Source of the DNA: Alphaproteobacteria bacterium
GTDB taxonomy: Bacteria; Pseudomonadota; Alphaproteobacteria; Rhizobiales; Xanthobacteraceae
NCBI GenBank assembly: GCA_005884685.1
Contig: VBAH01000028.1
Location: 124,001-188,000, forward strand
Direction of reading: 5' to 3'
DNA length: 64,000 nt
Positions 8,212 through 16,421 of this stretch are shown piece after piece (within the stretch, counting starts at the first letter, position 1; each line of letters begins with the position of its first letter). Made by a program: the position numbers and the translations under genes. The notes under the pieces are model-generated. The model was not told where the DNA came from, searched no databases, and was given only the letters and a program-made list of their open reading frames with translations.

Positions 8212-9273
8212 CTAGTGTGGCGGGTCGCCCCGCAACAGCGCCGCAACCGACACCGGACGGCCGGTTCTGGCCGATTCCGCAATCGCCAGCGTTGCGGCGA
8301 GCGTGCGCGCGCCCTCCGCGGCGTCGATGACGGGCTTCTCTTCCCCGCGGATGACGCGCGCGAAATGGCGCAGCTGGCGCGGGTAGGGGTCGGCATGCCG
8401 GACCGGCAACGTGCGGCGCGTCAGCGGATCGGTCCAGGCGCCGTCCGGCTTGTCGTAGGACCAGTGTTGCAGTTGCGGGATTGCGAGGCTGCCCATGGTG
8501 CCCGCGACGATGAAGCAGTTCTCCAACTCGCCCGGCGTGATCGCGCTTTCGCGCGACGTCGCCTCCCAGTTCCACGGGCTTGGCGTCGCGTCGCTGACGA
8601 TGAAGGTGCCGAGCGCGCCATTCGCAAAGGTGAGGACAGCGGCCGCCGTATCCTCGACCGCAAACCCGCGCGTCTTGCCCGATGCGGTCGCCTGCACGCT
8701 CGCGATCTCGCCGACCACCATGCGCAGGCAATCGATGTCGTGGATCGCGTTGATCAGGATCGGCCCGCCGCCGGCCTCGCGCCGCCACGTGACATTGAAA
8801 TAGTCGTCCGGCTTGCGGTGCAGCCATGCCCCGCTCGCGGCGACGACCGTGCCGAGCGCGCCGCCTGCGACGAAGTCGCGCGCCGCCTGCATGATCGGAT
8901 TGTGCCGCCGGTGATGGCCGGTGAGGACGGGCACCCTGGTGTTCGCCGCAGCCTCGACGATGGCGAGCGCATCGGAGATCGTGTCGGCGAGCGGCTTCTC
9001 GACGATCGCCGGAATGCCGCGCGCAATTGCTGCCAGCGCCGTCACGCGGTGCAGCGCGTTCGGATTGGCGACGATCACGCCGTCGGGTTTTGTCTGGTCG
9101 AGCAGCGCTTCGGTATCGGCGAAATGCGCGAAATTGTTCGCGCGCGCATAGGCGGCCGTCTCCGGCGACGGATCCGCGATCCCCGCGACCTCGAACGCCG
9201 GATCGTCTTTCAGAATGCCAAGATGCTTGCGGCCGATCAGGCCCGCCCCGATGACGGCGATGCGCGTTACCAT
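8212..9273 (-). CDS. Gfo/Idh/MocA family oxidoreductase
   Basis: This 353-residue NAD(P)-dependent dehydrogenase has the N-terminal Rossmann motif 'IAVIGAGLIGRKHL' (G-x-G-x2-G), 'IVANPNALH' and the family signature 'IVEKPLADT' containing the conserved Lys of E-K-P. The C-terminal half fits the GFO_IDH_MocA_C beta-sheet domain. Members act on sugars, inositols or other cyclic polyols; the substrate is not evident here. ATG 9273 is preferred because the Rossmann strand begins right after it. The divergent MaoC-like gene begins 62 bp away. Confidence 0.88.
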   Translation of the reverse strand: MVTRIAVIGAGLIGRKHLGILKDDPAFEVAGIADPSPETAAYARANNFAHFADTEALLDQTKPDGVIVANPNALHRVTALAAIARGIPAIVEKPLADTISDALAIVEAAANTRVPVLTGHHRRHNPIMQAARDFVAGGALGTVVAASGAWLHRKPDDYFNVTWRREAGGGPILINAIHDIDCLRMVVGEIASVQATASGKTRGFAVEDTAAAVLTFANGALGTFIVSDATPSPWNWEATSRESAITPGELENCFIVAGTMGSLAIPQLQHWSYDKPDGAWTDPLTRRTLPVRHADPYPRQLRHFARVIRGEEKPVIDAAEGARTLAATLAIAESARTGRPVSVAALLRGDPPH

Positions 9274-9335
9274 GAGGCAAACTTGTAAGGCAGTTGCCGG
9301 ATGACGCATAGTCGACCGTCACAAGGACGAGGCGC

Positions 9336-9767
9336 ATGAGTGATTTCTATGTCACGGTCGGCGACACGACGTCGTTCTCGAAAACGGTGGGCGAGTACGA
9401 CGTGTACGGTTTCGCCGGCATCTCGGGCGACTTCGCGCCGAACCATGTCAACAAGGCTTACATGGAGAAGTCGAGCTACGGGGCGCTGATCGCGCACGGC
9501 GCGCTGCTGGTCGGCTATATGTCGACCGCCTCCACCCAAATGGCGGCGCACACGCGCGCCGACCCGAGCGTCACCGGCGTGTCGCTCGGCTACGACCGCA
9601 TGCGCTTCCTCGCGCCGGTATTTTTCGGCGACACCATCACGGTGAGCTACACGATTGCGTCCATTGATAGAGAGAAGCTGCGCGCCACCGCGGATATCAG
9701 GATCACCAACCAGGACGGCACACTGGTCGCGGTCGCGACGCATCTGTTGAAGTGGGTGAGGAATTGA
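9336..9767 (+). CDS. MaoC-like dehydratase (hot-dog fold)
   Basis: The 143-residue protein shows the R-hydratase signature of MaoC domains: 'SKTVGEYDVYGFAGISGDFAPNHVNKAYMEKSSYGALIAHGALLVGYMS', with the Asp and His that activate water in hydration of enoyl-CoA. A C-terminal 'RMRFLAPVFFGDTITVSYTI' strand is also typical. The likely reaction is reversible hydration of a 2-enoyl-CoA; the pathway is not clear. A palindromic repeat follows directly after the stop. Confidence 0.88.
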   Translation: MSDFYVTVGDTTSFSKTVGEYDVYGFAGISGDFAPNHVNKAYMEKSSYGALIAHGALLVGYMSTASTQMAAHTRADPSVTGVSLGYDRMRFLAPVFFGDTITVSYTIASIDREKLRATADIRITNQDGTLVAVATHLLKWVRN

Positions 9768-9778
9768 GCGCGATCTCT

Positions 9779-9858
9779 CCCGCTCGTCCCCGCGGAAGCG
9801 GGGACCCAGGGCCGAGCGAAGAAAGAACTGGATTCCCGCTTTCGCGGGAATGAGCGGA
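9779..9858. repeat. Palindromic repeat, family A (copy 2)
   Basis: The same two-hairpin unit as at 2890, with one base change in the first loop (GCGGAAGC in place of GCGAAAGC). It lies between two convergent genes, a common position for such units, and may act as a transcription end or RNA-stability element. Confidence 0.85.
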
Positions 9859-9868
9859 GTACGTGGAG

Positions 9869-11101
9869 TCACGCCCGCTTCACGTCGCTCACCGCAAATC
9901 CCGCGATCCGCTTGTAATTGTCGCTCAATGCCCGCAGCTCGTCCTGCGTGATATAATCATCGAGATTGCCGAACGGTCTGTCGCCGGTCAGTTCCTCGAC
10001 CCTGATGTTGATGAAATCCGGCGGATGCTCGCGGTTGGTGCGCACGATCTTGCCGGTCGCTTCGCGCCGCGCCGCCTCATAAGCCGCGAGCGCATCGCGC
10101 GGATCGGTATTCGCCGCGAGACACTCCGCCAGCACGCGCGCATCGATCACGCTCTGTGCCGCGCCGTTCGATCCGCGCGGATACATCGGGTGCGCGGCAT
10201 CGCCCGCGAGCGTCACGCGCCCGAACGTCCAGCGCGGCAGCGGGTCCTTGTCGACCATCGGGTATTCGAAGATGAAGTCGGATTTGCGGATCATCTCCGC
10301 CACATCCAGCCAGTCGAAGCGCCACGAGTCGTACACCGATATGAAATCGGCGAGATCGCCCGGCTTGTTCCAGTCATTCATCTCCGTCGTGTCGCGCTTG
10401 AACTCGGTGGTCCAGTTGATCAGCTGGTTGCCGTCGCCATCGATGTCGTCGGCGATCGGATAGATCACGATCTTGCCGGTGAGGATCGAGCCGATGCGCA
10501 GGTAGCTGCGCCCGGTCAGGATCGGCTTGTGTCTGGTGACGCCGCGCCAGGTGTTGATCCCGGTGAACACCACGCTGTCGCCGACAAGCTGCTTGCGGAT
10601 GGCCGAGTTGACGCCGTCGGCGGCAACTACGATGTCCGCCGCGACCGGCGGCAGCGCGCGGCCGCTGCTCGTCTCCTTGAACTGAAGCTGCGCGCCCGCC
10701 TCGTCCTGCTCGACGCCGGCGCAGAGATGATTGGTGACGACGCTGTCCGGCCCGAGCCGCTCCTTGACCGCGCGATAGAGCGCGAGATGCAGCCGGCCGC
10801 GATGGATGCCGACCTCGGGATATTGATAGCCGGCGCGCTTGCCGCGCGGCTCCCGGTAAATCAACTGGCCGAAGCGGTTGAAGAAGCAGCTCTCGGCGTT
10901 CTCGATACCGGCGCGCAGCAGCTCGTCGCCGAGGCCGAGCGCCGTGAACTCGCGCATCGCATGCGGCAGCAGCGTGATCCCGACGCCGAGCTCCTTCACC
11001 TCGGGCGCCGCCTCGTAGACGCGGCAGGCGATCCCGCGCGCGTGCAGGTTCAGCGCGAGCGACAATCCGCAAATCCCGCCGCCGACGATCGCGATGGTCA
11101 T
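9869..11101 (-). CDS. FAD-dependent aromatic-type monooxygenase
   Basis: The 410-residue protein is a group A flavin monooxygenase (UbiH/salicylate hydroxylase-like). It has the dinucleotide-binding 'IAIVGGGICGLSLALNLHARG', the 'DIVVAADGVNSAIRK' motif (DG motif, NADPH/FAD), and the second FAD motif 'GRVTLAGDAAHPMYPRGSNGAAQSV' (GD motif). These enzymes hydroxylate aromatic or related rings using NAD(P)H and O2. The substrate is not shown by the sequence and no catabolic partner genes are adjacent. Confidence 0.87.
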   Translation of the reverse strand: MTIAIVGGGICGLSLALNLHARGIACRVYEAAPEVKELGVGITLLPHAMREFTALGLGDELLRAGIENAESCFFNRFGQLIYREPRGKRAGYQYPEVGIHRGRLHLALYRAVKERLGPDSVVTNHLCAGVEQDEAGAQLQFKETSSGRALPPVAADIVVAADGVNSAIRKQLVGDSVVFTGINTWRGVTRHKPILTGRSYLRIGSILTGKIVIYPIADDIDGDGNQLINWTTEFKRDTTEMNDWNKPGDLADFISVYDSWRFDWLDVAEMIRKSDFIFEYPMVDKDPLPRWTFGRVTLAGDAAHPMYPRGSNGAAQSVIDARVLAECLAANTDPRDALAAYEAARREATGKIVRTNREHPPDFINIRVEELTGDRPFGNLDDYITQDELRALSDNYKRIAGFAVSDVKRA

Positions 11102-11110
11102 ACACGCACC

Positions 11111-11261
11111 TTGTCATCCCGGCCGAACCCCGGCGTTAGCCGGGGGAGAGCCGGGACCCATGTATCCCCGCATCGCCGATTGATCGCAAGACTTGTGGTT
11201 CATGGGTCCCGGCTCGCGCTCACCGGCCTGCGGCCGGGTTCGCTTGGCCGGGATGACAGTT
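11111..11261. repeat. Long palindromic repeat ('GTCATCCCGGCC' type)
   Basis: Outer arms 'TTGTCATCCCGGCC' (11111-11124) and the complementary 'GGCCGGGATGACAG' near 11247-11260 bracket an internal pair 'GCCGGGACCCATG'/'CATGGGTCCCGGC'. Together they can form one long stem of about 150 nt. It lies in the gap before a permease gene and is a host-type dispersed repeat. Confidence 0.7.
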
Positions 11262-11342
11262 GGGGACTATGGCGCGCACCGTCTTGACCATGCTCCCGCA
11301 CAGGCAAAGCATCCTCTCAGCTTCGCGCGGGGGGAGGCACTC

Positions 11343-12662
11343 ATGGCAGAACGCTATTTCGTCGTCTGGACCGTCAAGCGCGAAGGCGTGATCCTGCCCG
11401 AGGAGCGCCTGCCGACGGGTCCGACGATCCTCGTCGGACTGCAGCACGTGGTCGCGATGTTCGGCGCAACCGTGCTGGCGCCGATCCTGATGGGCTTCGA
11501 CCCCAACGTCGCGATCTTCTTCTCCGGCATCGCAACGTTGATCTTCTTCGTGGTCACCGGCGGGCGGGTGCCGAGCTATCTCGGCTCGAGCTTCGCCTTC
11601 ATCGGTCCGGTGCTGGCCGCGACCGGCGCCACCGTCGCGGCCGGCGCGAATCCGAACATCGGTCTGGCGCTCGGCGGCATCATCGCGGCCGGCGCGCTGC
11701 TCACGCTCATCGGCCTGATCGTCATGGCGACCGGTCACCAATGGGTCGAGAGGGTCATGCCGCCGGTGGTCACCGGCGGGATCGTGGGGGCCATCGGCTT
11801 GGTGCTCGCGCCGATTGCGATCAACAGCGCGTCCGGCATCGGTCCCGGCAACGCGGATGGCTCGGCGTTCGCGCGCTGGATCGCGCTGATCACGGTGGTG
11901 GCGGTGGGGCTGTTCGCGGTCTATGCGCCGGGCATTTGGCGGCGCATCCCGATTCTCCTCGGCGCGATCGCCGGCTACATCGTCTATTACGTCGCGGCGA
12001 ACGTGATGGGCTACGGACCGGCGATCGACTTCTCCAGGATTGGCGCCGCCGCGTGGCTGGGCTTGCCGAACTTCGCCGCGCCGGTGTTCGAGTCCAGGGC
12101 CATGGTCCTGATCGCGCCGGTCGCGATCGTGCTGGTCGCCGAAAACCTCGGGCACATCAAGGCGATCGGCGCGATGACCGGGCGCAACCTCGATCCCTAT
12201 CTCGGCCGCGCCTTCCTCGGCGACGGCATCGCCACGATGGTGTCGGGCTCGGGCGGCGGCACCGGCGTCACCACCTACGCGGAGAACATGGGCGTGATGG
12301 CGATCACGCGCATCTACTCGACCGCGCTGTTCATCGCGGCCGCGCTCATCGCGATCCTGCTCGGCTTCTCGCCGAAGTTCGGCGCGCTGATCCTGACCAT
12401 TCCGGGGCCGGTCCTCGGCGGGCTGTCGATCGTGGTGTTCGGCCTGATCGCCGCGACGGCGGGGCGCATCTGGGTGGAAAACCGCGTCGACTTCTCCGAC
12501 GCGCGCAATCTCATCACGGTGGCGGTCGCGCTGGTGCTCGGCGCCGGCAACTTCAAGCTGTCGCTCGGCGGGTTCACGCTCGACGGCATCGGCACCGCGA
12601 CGTTCGGCTGCATTATTCTGTATCACCTGCTCAACGCCGGCCGGCGGGAGGATGTGATTTAG
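11343..12662 (+). CDS. Uracil/xanthine permease, NCS2 family
   Basis: This 439-residue polytopic membrane protein is a nucleobase:cation symporter-2, most like UraA/RutG uracil permeases. Family features are 'GLQHVVAMFGATVLAPILMG' in the first helix, the Pro-rich 'RVPSYLGSSFAFIGPV' half-helix, 'VLVAENLGHIKAIGAMTGRNLDPYLGRAFLGDGIATMVSGSGGGTGVTTYAENMGVMAITRIYS' (substrate site with the acidic residue) and about 12-14 hydrophobic segments. An AGGAGG-like site precedes the ATG at 11343. No other pyrimidine-utilisation gene is nearby. Confidence 0.93.
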   Translation: MAERYFVVWTVKREGVILPEERLPTGPTILVGLQHVVAMFGATVLAPILMGFDPNVAIFFSGIATLIFFVVTGGRVPSYLGSSFAFIGPVLAATGATVAAGANPNIGLALGGIIAAGALLTLIGLIVMATGHQWVERVMPPVVTGGIVGAIGLVLAPIAINSASGIGPGNADGSAFARWIALITVVAVGLFAVYAPGIWRRIPILLGAIAGYIVYYVAANVMGYGPAIDFSRIGAAAWLGLPNFAAPVFESRAMVLIAPVAIVLVAENLGHIKAIGAMTGRNLDPYLGRAFLGDGIATMVSGSGGGTGVTTYAENMGVMAITRIYSTALFIAAALIAILLGFSPKFGALILTIPGPVLGGLSIVVFGLIAATAGRIWVENRVDFSDARNLITVAVALVLGAGNFKLSLGGFTLDGIGTATFGCIILYHLLNAGRREDVI

Positions 12663-12687
12663 CGCGAGGCGCGAGCCGCATACTCCG

Positions 12688-12831
12688 CTTCCCCCTCTCC
12701 CGCCTGCGGGAGAGGGTGGCGAACGCCGAAGGCGTGAGCCGGGAGAGGGCTCTTTGACGTGAATTGCAAGCTTCCCTCTCCCGCCCTCGCTGCGCTCGGG
12801 CACCCTCTCCCGCAAGCGGGAGAGGGGAAAG
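12688..12831. repeat. Palindromic repeat pair ('CCCTCTCCCGC' type)
   Basis: Two successive units: 'CCCTCTCCCGCCTGCGGGAGAGGG' hairpin with a partner GGGAGAGGG at about 12740-12750, then 'CCCTCTCCCGCCC' and 'CCCTCTCCCGCAAGCGGGAG' at 12773-12826. These are inverted-repeat units of a host family different from family A. They fill the gap between the permease and DoxX genes. Confidence 0.75.
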
Positions 12832-12876
12832 AGGAGTTCGCGGAGGGATCACGGCACTTCAACAGGGGGCTCACAC

Positions 12877-13332
12877 ATGCCATCAAACTCCGACCCGCGC
12901 CCGCTCATCCCGGCGCTTGGCGTCCTCTACGCACACACCGCCGACCTCTCCTGGCTGATCGTGCGCGCGACCGCGGGCCTGATGCTGCTGCCGCACGGGA
13001 TTCCGAAAATCTTTACCCAGGGTGTCGCGGCATTCGCCGCCGCAGGCCTCTCCCGCCGCGGCATCGAGCCGGCGCTGCCGCTCGCCTACCTGATCGCGTT
13101 TCTCGAAACGGTCGGCGGCGTGTGCGTCGCCCTCGGCCTGTTCACGCGCTTCTTCGCCGCCGCGATCGCAATCGAGATGGCGGTGATCGCGTATCACAGC
13201 GCGGCGAAAGGCTTCGGCTGGATCAACGGGGGCTACGAATATCCGCTGATGTGGGGACTGATCATGTTCGCGATCGCGCTGCGCGGCGGGGGCCCGTATT
13301 CGCTCGACCGGCGGATCGGGAAGGAGTTGTAG
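12877..13332 (+). CDS. DoxX family membrane protein
   Basis: The 151-residue product has four hydrophobic segments and the DoxX layout: 'LIVRATAGLMLLPHGIPKIF' in the first helix, 'FLETVGGVCVALGLFTRFFAAAIAIEMAVIAY' in the middle, and 'GGYEYPLMWGLIMFAIALRGGGPYSLDRRIG' at the end. DoxX-type proteins are inner-membrane quinone-related or redox-stress proteins of poorly defined activity. No partner gene is close by. Confidence 0.87.
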   Translation: MPSNSDPRPLIPALGVLYAHTADLSWLIVRATAGLMLLPHGIPKIFTQGVAAFAAAGLSRRGIEPALPLAYLIAFLETVGGVCVALGLFTRFFAAAIAIEMAVIAYHSAAKGFGWINGGYEYPLMWGLIMFAIALRGGGPYSLDRRIGKEL

Positions 13333-13335
13333 CCG

Positions 13336-13507
13336 CGGAGGGCGGATCAAGCGAAAGCGCAATCCGCCGGCAGCCTCAGGGGCGGCGCAAAGCGGAGCGC
13401 ATTGCGCCCGGAGGCGGAGGAATCGTAGGGCGGATCAAGCGCAGCGCAATCCGCCGATAACGGCCGGGCGGCGCAATGCGCTCTCGCCCCCGCCTTCGCG
13501 GGGGCAT
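13336..13507. repeat. Repeat cluster 'GGGCGGATCAAGCG...CAATCCGCC'
   Basis: Two copies of the inverted unit 'GGCGGATCAAGCG'/'GCGCAATCCGCCG' occur at about 13341-13376 and 13430-13460, followed by a 'GCCCCCGCCTTCGCGGGGGC' hairpin at about 13487-13506. These are host dispersed palindromes in a gene-free area of nearly 1 kb (13333-14297). Confidence 0.7.
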
Positions 13508-13599
13508 ACTTATTGCGCCCTACGCCGATGCACCCATTTTTGTGCACATAGTCCTTGACCTAGGATCGGACTTCATTCATAAGCGATCTCCCTGCTCGC

Positions 13600-14080
13600 T
13601 GAGGGGCGCACTCATGAGGCGTCTTGAGCGTGGAGCAGGCCGGACAAGCGGGGCCGGAGATGCGGCCTCGTCTTCCGGCAGCCGGCGCCCGGCAATTCCG
13701 GGCCTCGGACTGGAGCGGCGCCCGCGCTGCCGGCTCGCAACCGGCACCCGGGCGGCGGCGGGGCTCCGCCCGGAGGTACTACGGCCTCCTGCCAGGAGCT
13801 GGCTGACGGATGGCGGGCACACGTTTGCGCCGCCGTCCGAAAGCGCGGCCCGCCGCCGTAAGGAAGACGCCGCCGCAGAGCGCCGAAAGGCGCGCCGGCC
13901 TCCGTTACTGGCCGGTGATCTTCGGGCGTTCCCGGAGATCGGCCCAACCGCGAGGCGGCCACCGGGTGCGGCGCTTCCGCACCAGCGCCTGTCGGCGCTC
14001 TGCTCCCCTCTTTTTTCGGGGGGCGGACAACGGACGAAGGGGTCCCCGGAGCCCCACCCAAACCGGCGGCGGAGCGTTGG
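13600..14080. ncRNA. Candidate structured RNA: consecutive perfect hairpins
   Basis: At least eight perfect stem-loops can be seen here: 13687-13703 (6 bp), 13720-13753 (nested 5+5 bp), 13757-13770 (5 bp), 13880-13893 (5 bp with a GAAA tetraloop), 13895-13915 (6 bp), 13917-13940 (10 bp including one G-T pair), 13965-13983 (7 bp) and 13984-13999 (6 bp). Between 13880 and 13940 they abut with one-base gaps. A C/T-rich 'CCCCTCTTTTTTCGGGG' unit follows at 14005-14022. Open frames exist on both strands but show no domain, no ribosome site and arginine/proline-rich low-complexity translations. I recall similar translations annotated as hypothetical proteins in Bradyrhizobium genomes, which would fit a conserved RNA or repeat; this is memory, not a search. 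It does not look like RNase P, tmRNA or 6S RNA. The strand is not known. Confidence 0.4.
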
Positions 14081-14090
14081 CTACGCCCGT

Positions 14091-14257
14091 GTCATTCCGG
14101 GGCCGAGCGGAGCGAGGAGCCCGGAATCCATAAACACCGAGCGAGAGGATGAAACCGAGCGCCAACGAAAGGTTTGTGGCTATGGATTCCGGGCTCGCGC
14201 CCATGGCGCGTCGCAGACGCGCGTGAACGCGCTTTCGGGCGCGCCCCGGAATGACGG
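14091..14257. repeat. Long palindromic repeat ('GTCATTCCGGGG' type)
   Basis: Outer arms 'GTCATTCCGGGGC' (14091) and 'GCCCCGGAATGAC' (about 14243-14255) bracket inner arms 'CCCGGAATCCATA' and 'TATGGATTCCGGG'. A stem of about 165 nt can form. It directly follows the hairpin-rich region and precedes the end of the aldo/keto reductase gene. Confidence 0.75.
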
Positions 14258-14297
14258 CAGACGGCTGGAGCCGCGGGAAGTTTGACGAATTCCTTCA

Positions 14298-15227
14298 CTA
14301 CACCTTGGTCAGCTCATCAATCTCCTTCATCTCCTCGCCGCTCAGCTCCCAGCTCACCGCCTTCACGTTGGCGGCGATCTGCTCCGGCTTGGTCGCGCCC
14401 GCGATGATGCTGGCGACCGTCGGCCGCGCGGCGAGCCAGGAGAAGGCAAGCTCCAGCATGGTGCGGCCGCGCGCTTTGACGAACGCCTGGAGCTTTTCGA
14501 CCTTGTCGAAGTTCGCGTCGTTGATCCAGGTGGAGAACATCGGCATGGCGAGGCGCGTGCCGGCCGCTGCGGCGCCGCGCTTGTGCTTGCCGGTGAGCAG
14601 GCCCGAGGCGAGCGGATAGTAGGGCAGAACTCCAAGCCCGTAGCGCTCGTACACGCCGAGCGCTTCCGCCTCGATCTCGCGCTTGAGCAGGCTGTATTCG
14701 TCCTGCGCGGAAACGAAGGTGTTGAGATTGAAATGCCGCGCCGCCCATTGCGCCTCGAGGGTCTGTGCCGGCGTGAAATTGGAGTGGCCGATGTAGCGCA
14801 CCTTGCCGGCGCGCACGAGATCGTCGAGCGCGCGCAGCGTCTCCTCGATCGGCGTGTGCGGGTCGGGCCGGTGCTGCTGGTAGAGGTCGATCCAGTCGGT
14901 TTTCAGCCGCTTCAGGCTCGCCTCGACGGCCGCCATGATGTAGCGGCGCGATGCGCCGACCTTTTCGCCCTCGTCCATCGCCATGCCGAATTTCGAGGCC
15001 AGCACGATGTCCTTGCGCCGGTCGCCGAGCACGGTGCCGAGCACGGTTTCCGAGCCGCCGCGCCCGCCATAGACGTCGGCGGTGTCGAACAGCGTGATGC
15101 CCTCGTCGAGCGCCTTGTGAATGACGGCGCGCGAGCTCTCCAGATCCATCCGCTGGCCGAAATTGTTGCAGCCAAGCCCGACCTGCGATACCCGCAAGCC
15201 CGACTTGCCCAGATTGCGCAAAATCAT
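14298..15227 (-). CDS. Aldo/keto reductase
   Basis: The 309-residue protein is an NADPH-dependent (alpha/beta)8-barrel reductase. It has 'VGLGCNNFGQRMD' near the N-terminus, 'GITLFDTADVYGGRGGSETVLG' with the catalytic Asp and Tyr, 'VLASKFGM' with the Lys, 'DWIDLYQQHRPDPHTPIEETLRALDDLVRAGKVRYIGHSN' with the His, and 'IIAGATKPEQIAANVKAVSWELS' for cofactor binding. The set fits the AKR subgroup of aldehyde/ketone reductases (tas/yakC-like); the natural substrate is unknown. The divergent membrane gene starts 180 bp upstream. Confidence 0.92.
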   Translation of the reverse strand: MILRNLGKSGLRVSQVGLGCNNFGQRMDLESSRAVIHKALDEGITLFDTADVYGGRGGSETVLGTVLGDRRKDIVLASKFGMAMDEGEKVGASRRYIMAAVEASLKRLKTDWIDLYQQHRPDPHTPIEETLRALDDLVRAGKVRYIGHSNFTPAQTLEAQWAARHFNLNTFVSAQDEYSLLKREIEAEALGVYERYGLGVLPYYPLASGLLTGKHKRGAAAAGTRLAMPMFSTWINDANFDKVEKLQAFVKARGRTMLELAFSWLAARPTVASIIAGATKPEQIAANVKAVSWELSGEEMKEIDELTKV

Positions 15228-15407
15228 GTTCGCTCCCTACGTCAATGCGGCCGCACGCTCGCACGCGCATCCGCCGCAGACAATCCGACTGCCATGCGCG
15301 GCATCGGTACGACCCATGCGCCTATCGCGCTCTGCCTGACGTTCTGCTACGGATTTGCGCAGCCCGAAAAAAACAAACAGGGGCTTCACCGGCCCGAGGG
15401 AAAAGGA

Positions 15408-16382
15408 ATGCTCCATCCACTGCGCGCAGCGGCGCGGTTGATCGATCAGAAGATCGGCTGGAACCGGATCGGCCTCGCACTCAGCCTGATCATCATCGCG
15501 GCGGCCGTGGTGGTGATGTATCGCATCCTGCGCGGCATCAACTTTTCCGACGTGATCGTCGCGCTCAAGGCGACGGACCTTGCCGATGTGCTGCTCGCCG
15601 GCCTGTTCGTCGCCGCCGGGTATTTCACGCTCACGTTCTATGACCTGTTCGCCCTGCGCACGATCGGCGCCAACCACATTCCCTACCGCATCGCCGCGCT
15701 CGCCGGGTTCACCAGCTATTCGGTCGGCCACAACATCGGTGCTAGCGTGTTCACCGGCGGGGCGGTGCGCTACCGCATCTATTCGGCCTGGGGGCTGACC
15801 GCGATCGACGTGGCGAAGATCTGCTTCATCGCCGGCCTGACGTTCTGGCTCGGCAATGTCGCGGTGCTCGGCCTCGGCATCGCCTACGAGCCGCAGGCGG
15901 CGAGCGCGATCGACCAGCTGCCGCCCTGGTTCAACCGGCTGATCGGCTGCGCGGCGCTCGCTCTGCTGGCCGCCTACGTGGCGTGGGTCTGGGTCAAGCC
16001 GCGCGTCATCGGGCGCGCCGACTGGGTCGTCACCCTGCCGGGCGGGCCGCTCACCCTGCTTCAGATCGCGATCGGCATCGTCGACCTCTCCTGCTGCGCG
16101 CTCGCGATGTACGTCCTGCTGCCCGACGACCCGCAGATCGACTTCATCAAGCTCGCGGTGATCTTCGTCTCAGCCACGATGCTCGGCTTCGCCAGCTCAT
16201 CGCCCGGGGGCCTGGGCGTATTCGATGCCGCCATGCTGGTCGCGCTGATCGAGTTCGAGAAGGGGGAATTGGTCGCCGGGCTGCTGCTGTTCCGGCTGCT
16301 CTACTATGTTATTCCCTTTGCGCTATCGCTGTTGATCCTGGGCGCGCGCGAGTTGTGGCTGGGCGTCGCGCCGAAGGCGTGA
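15408..16382 (+). CDS. YbhN/LPG-synthase-type integral membrane protein
   Basis: The 324-residue protein has about eight hydrophobic helices and fits the UPF0104 / lysylphosphatidylglycerol synthase transmembrane (AglD/MprF-like) family: 'AGYFTLTFYDLFALRTIG', 'SYSVGHNIGASVFTGGAVRYRIYS' (the best conserved stretch), 'FVSATMLGFASSSPGGLGVFDAAMLVAL'. Members are thought to flip or shield lipids; no synthase domain is attached here. Start 15408 has AAAAGGA just before it. The stop lies 39 bp before phoR in the same frame, so phoR may share its transcript. Confidence 0.85.
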   Translation: MLHPLRAAARLIDQKIGWNRIGLALSLIIIAAAVVVMYRILRGINFSDVIVALKATDLADVLLAGLFVAAGYFTLTFYDLFALRTIGANHIPYRIAALAGFTSYSVGHNIGASVFTGGAVRYRIYSAWGLTAIDVAKICFIAGLTFWLGNVAVLGLGIAYEPQAASAIDQLPPWFNRLIGCAALALLAAYVAWVWVKPRVIGRADWVVTLPGGPLTLLQIAIGIVDLSCCALAMYVLLPDDPQIDFIKLAVIFVSATMLGFASSSPGGLGVFDAAMLVALIEFEKGELVAGLLLFRLLYYVIPFALSLLILGARELWLGVAPKA

Positions 16383-16421
16383 GCAGCGCCAAAGCGCGCG
16401 GGACGGTGCGGGATACGCGAG

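Noticed and set aside
12688-12831. Possible CRISPR-like repeat cluster
   Set aside because: The units are inverted palindromes of a dispersed family, with no regular repeat/spacer pattern and no cas genes.
13476-14285. Plus-strand open frame of 269 codons in the hairpin-rich region
   Set aside because: The translation follows perfect hairpins and palindromic repeats, has no ribosome site or domain, and competing frames exist on the other strand.
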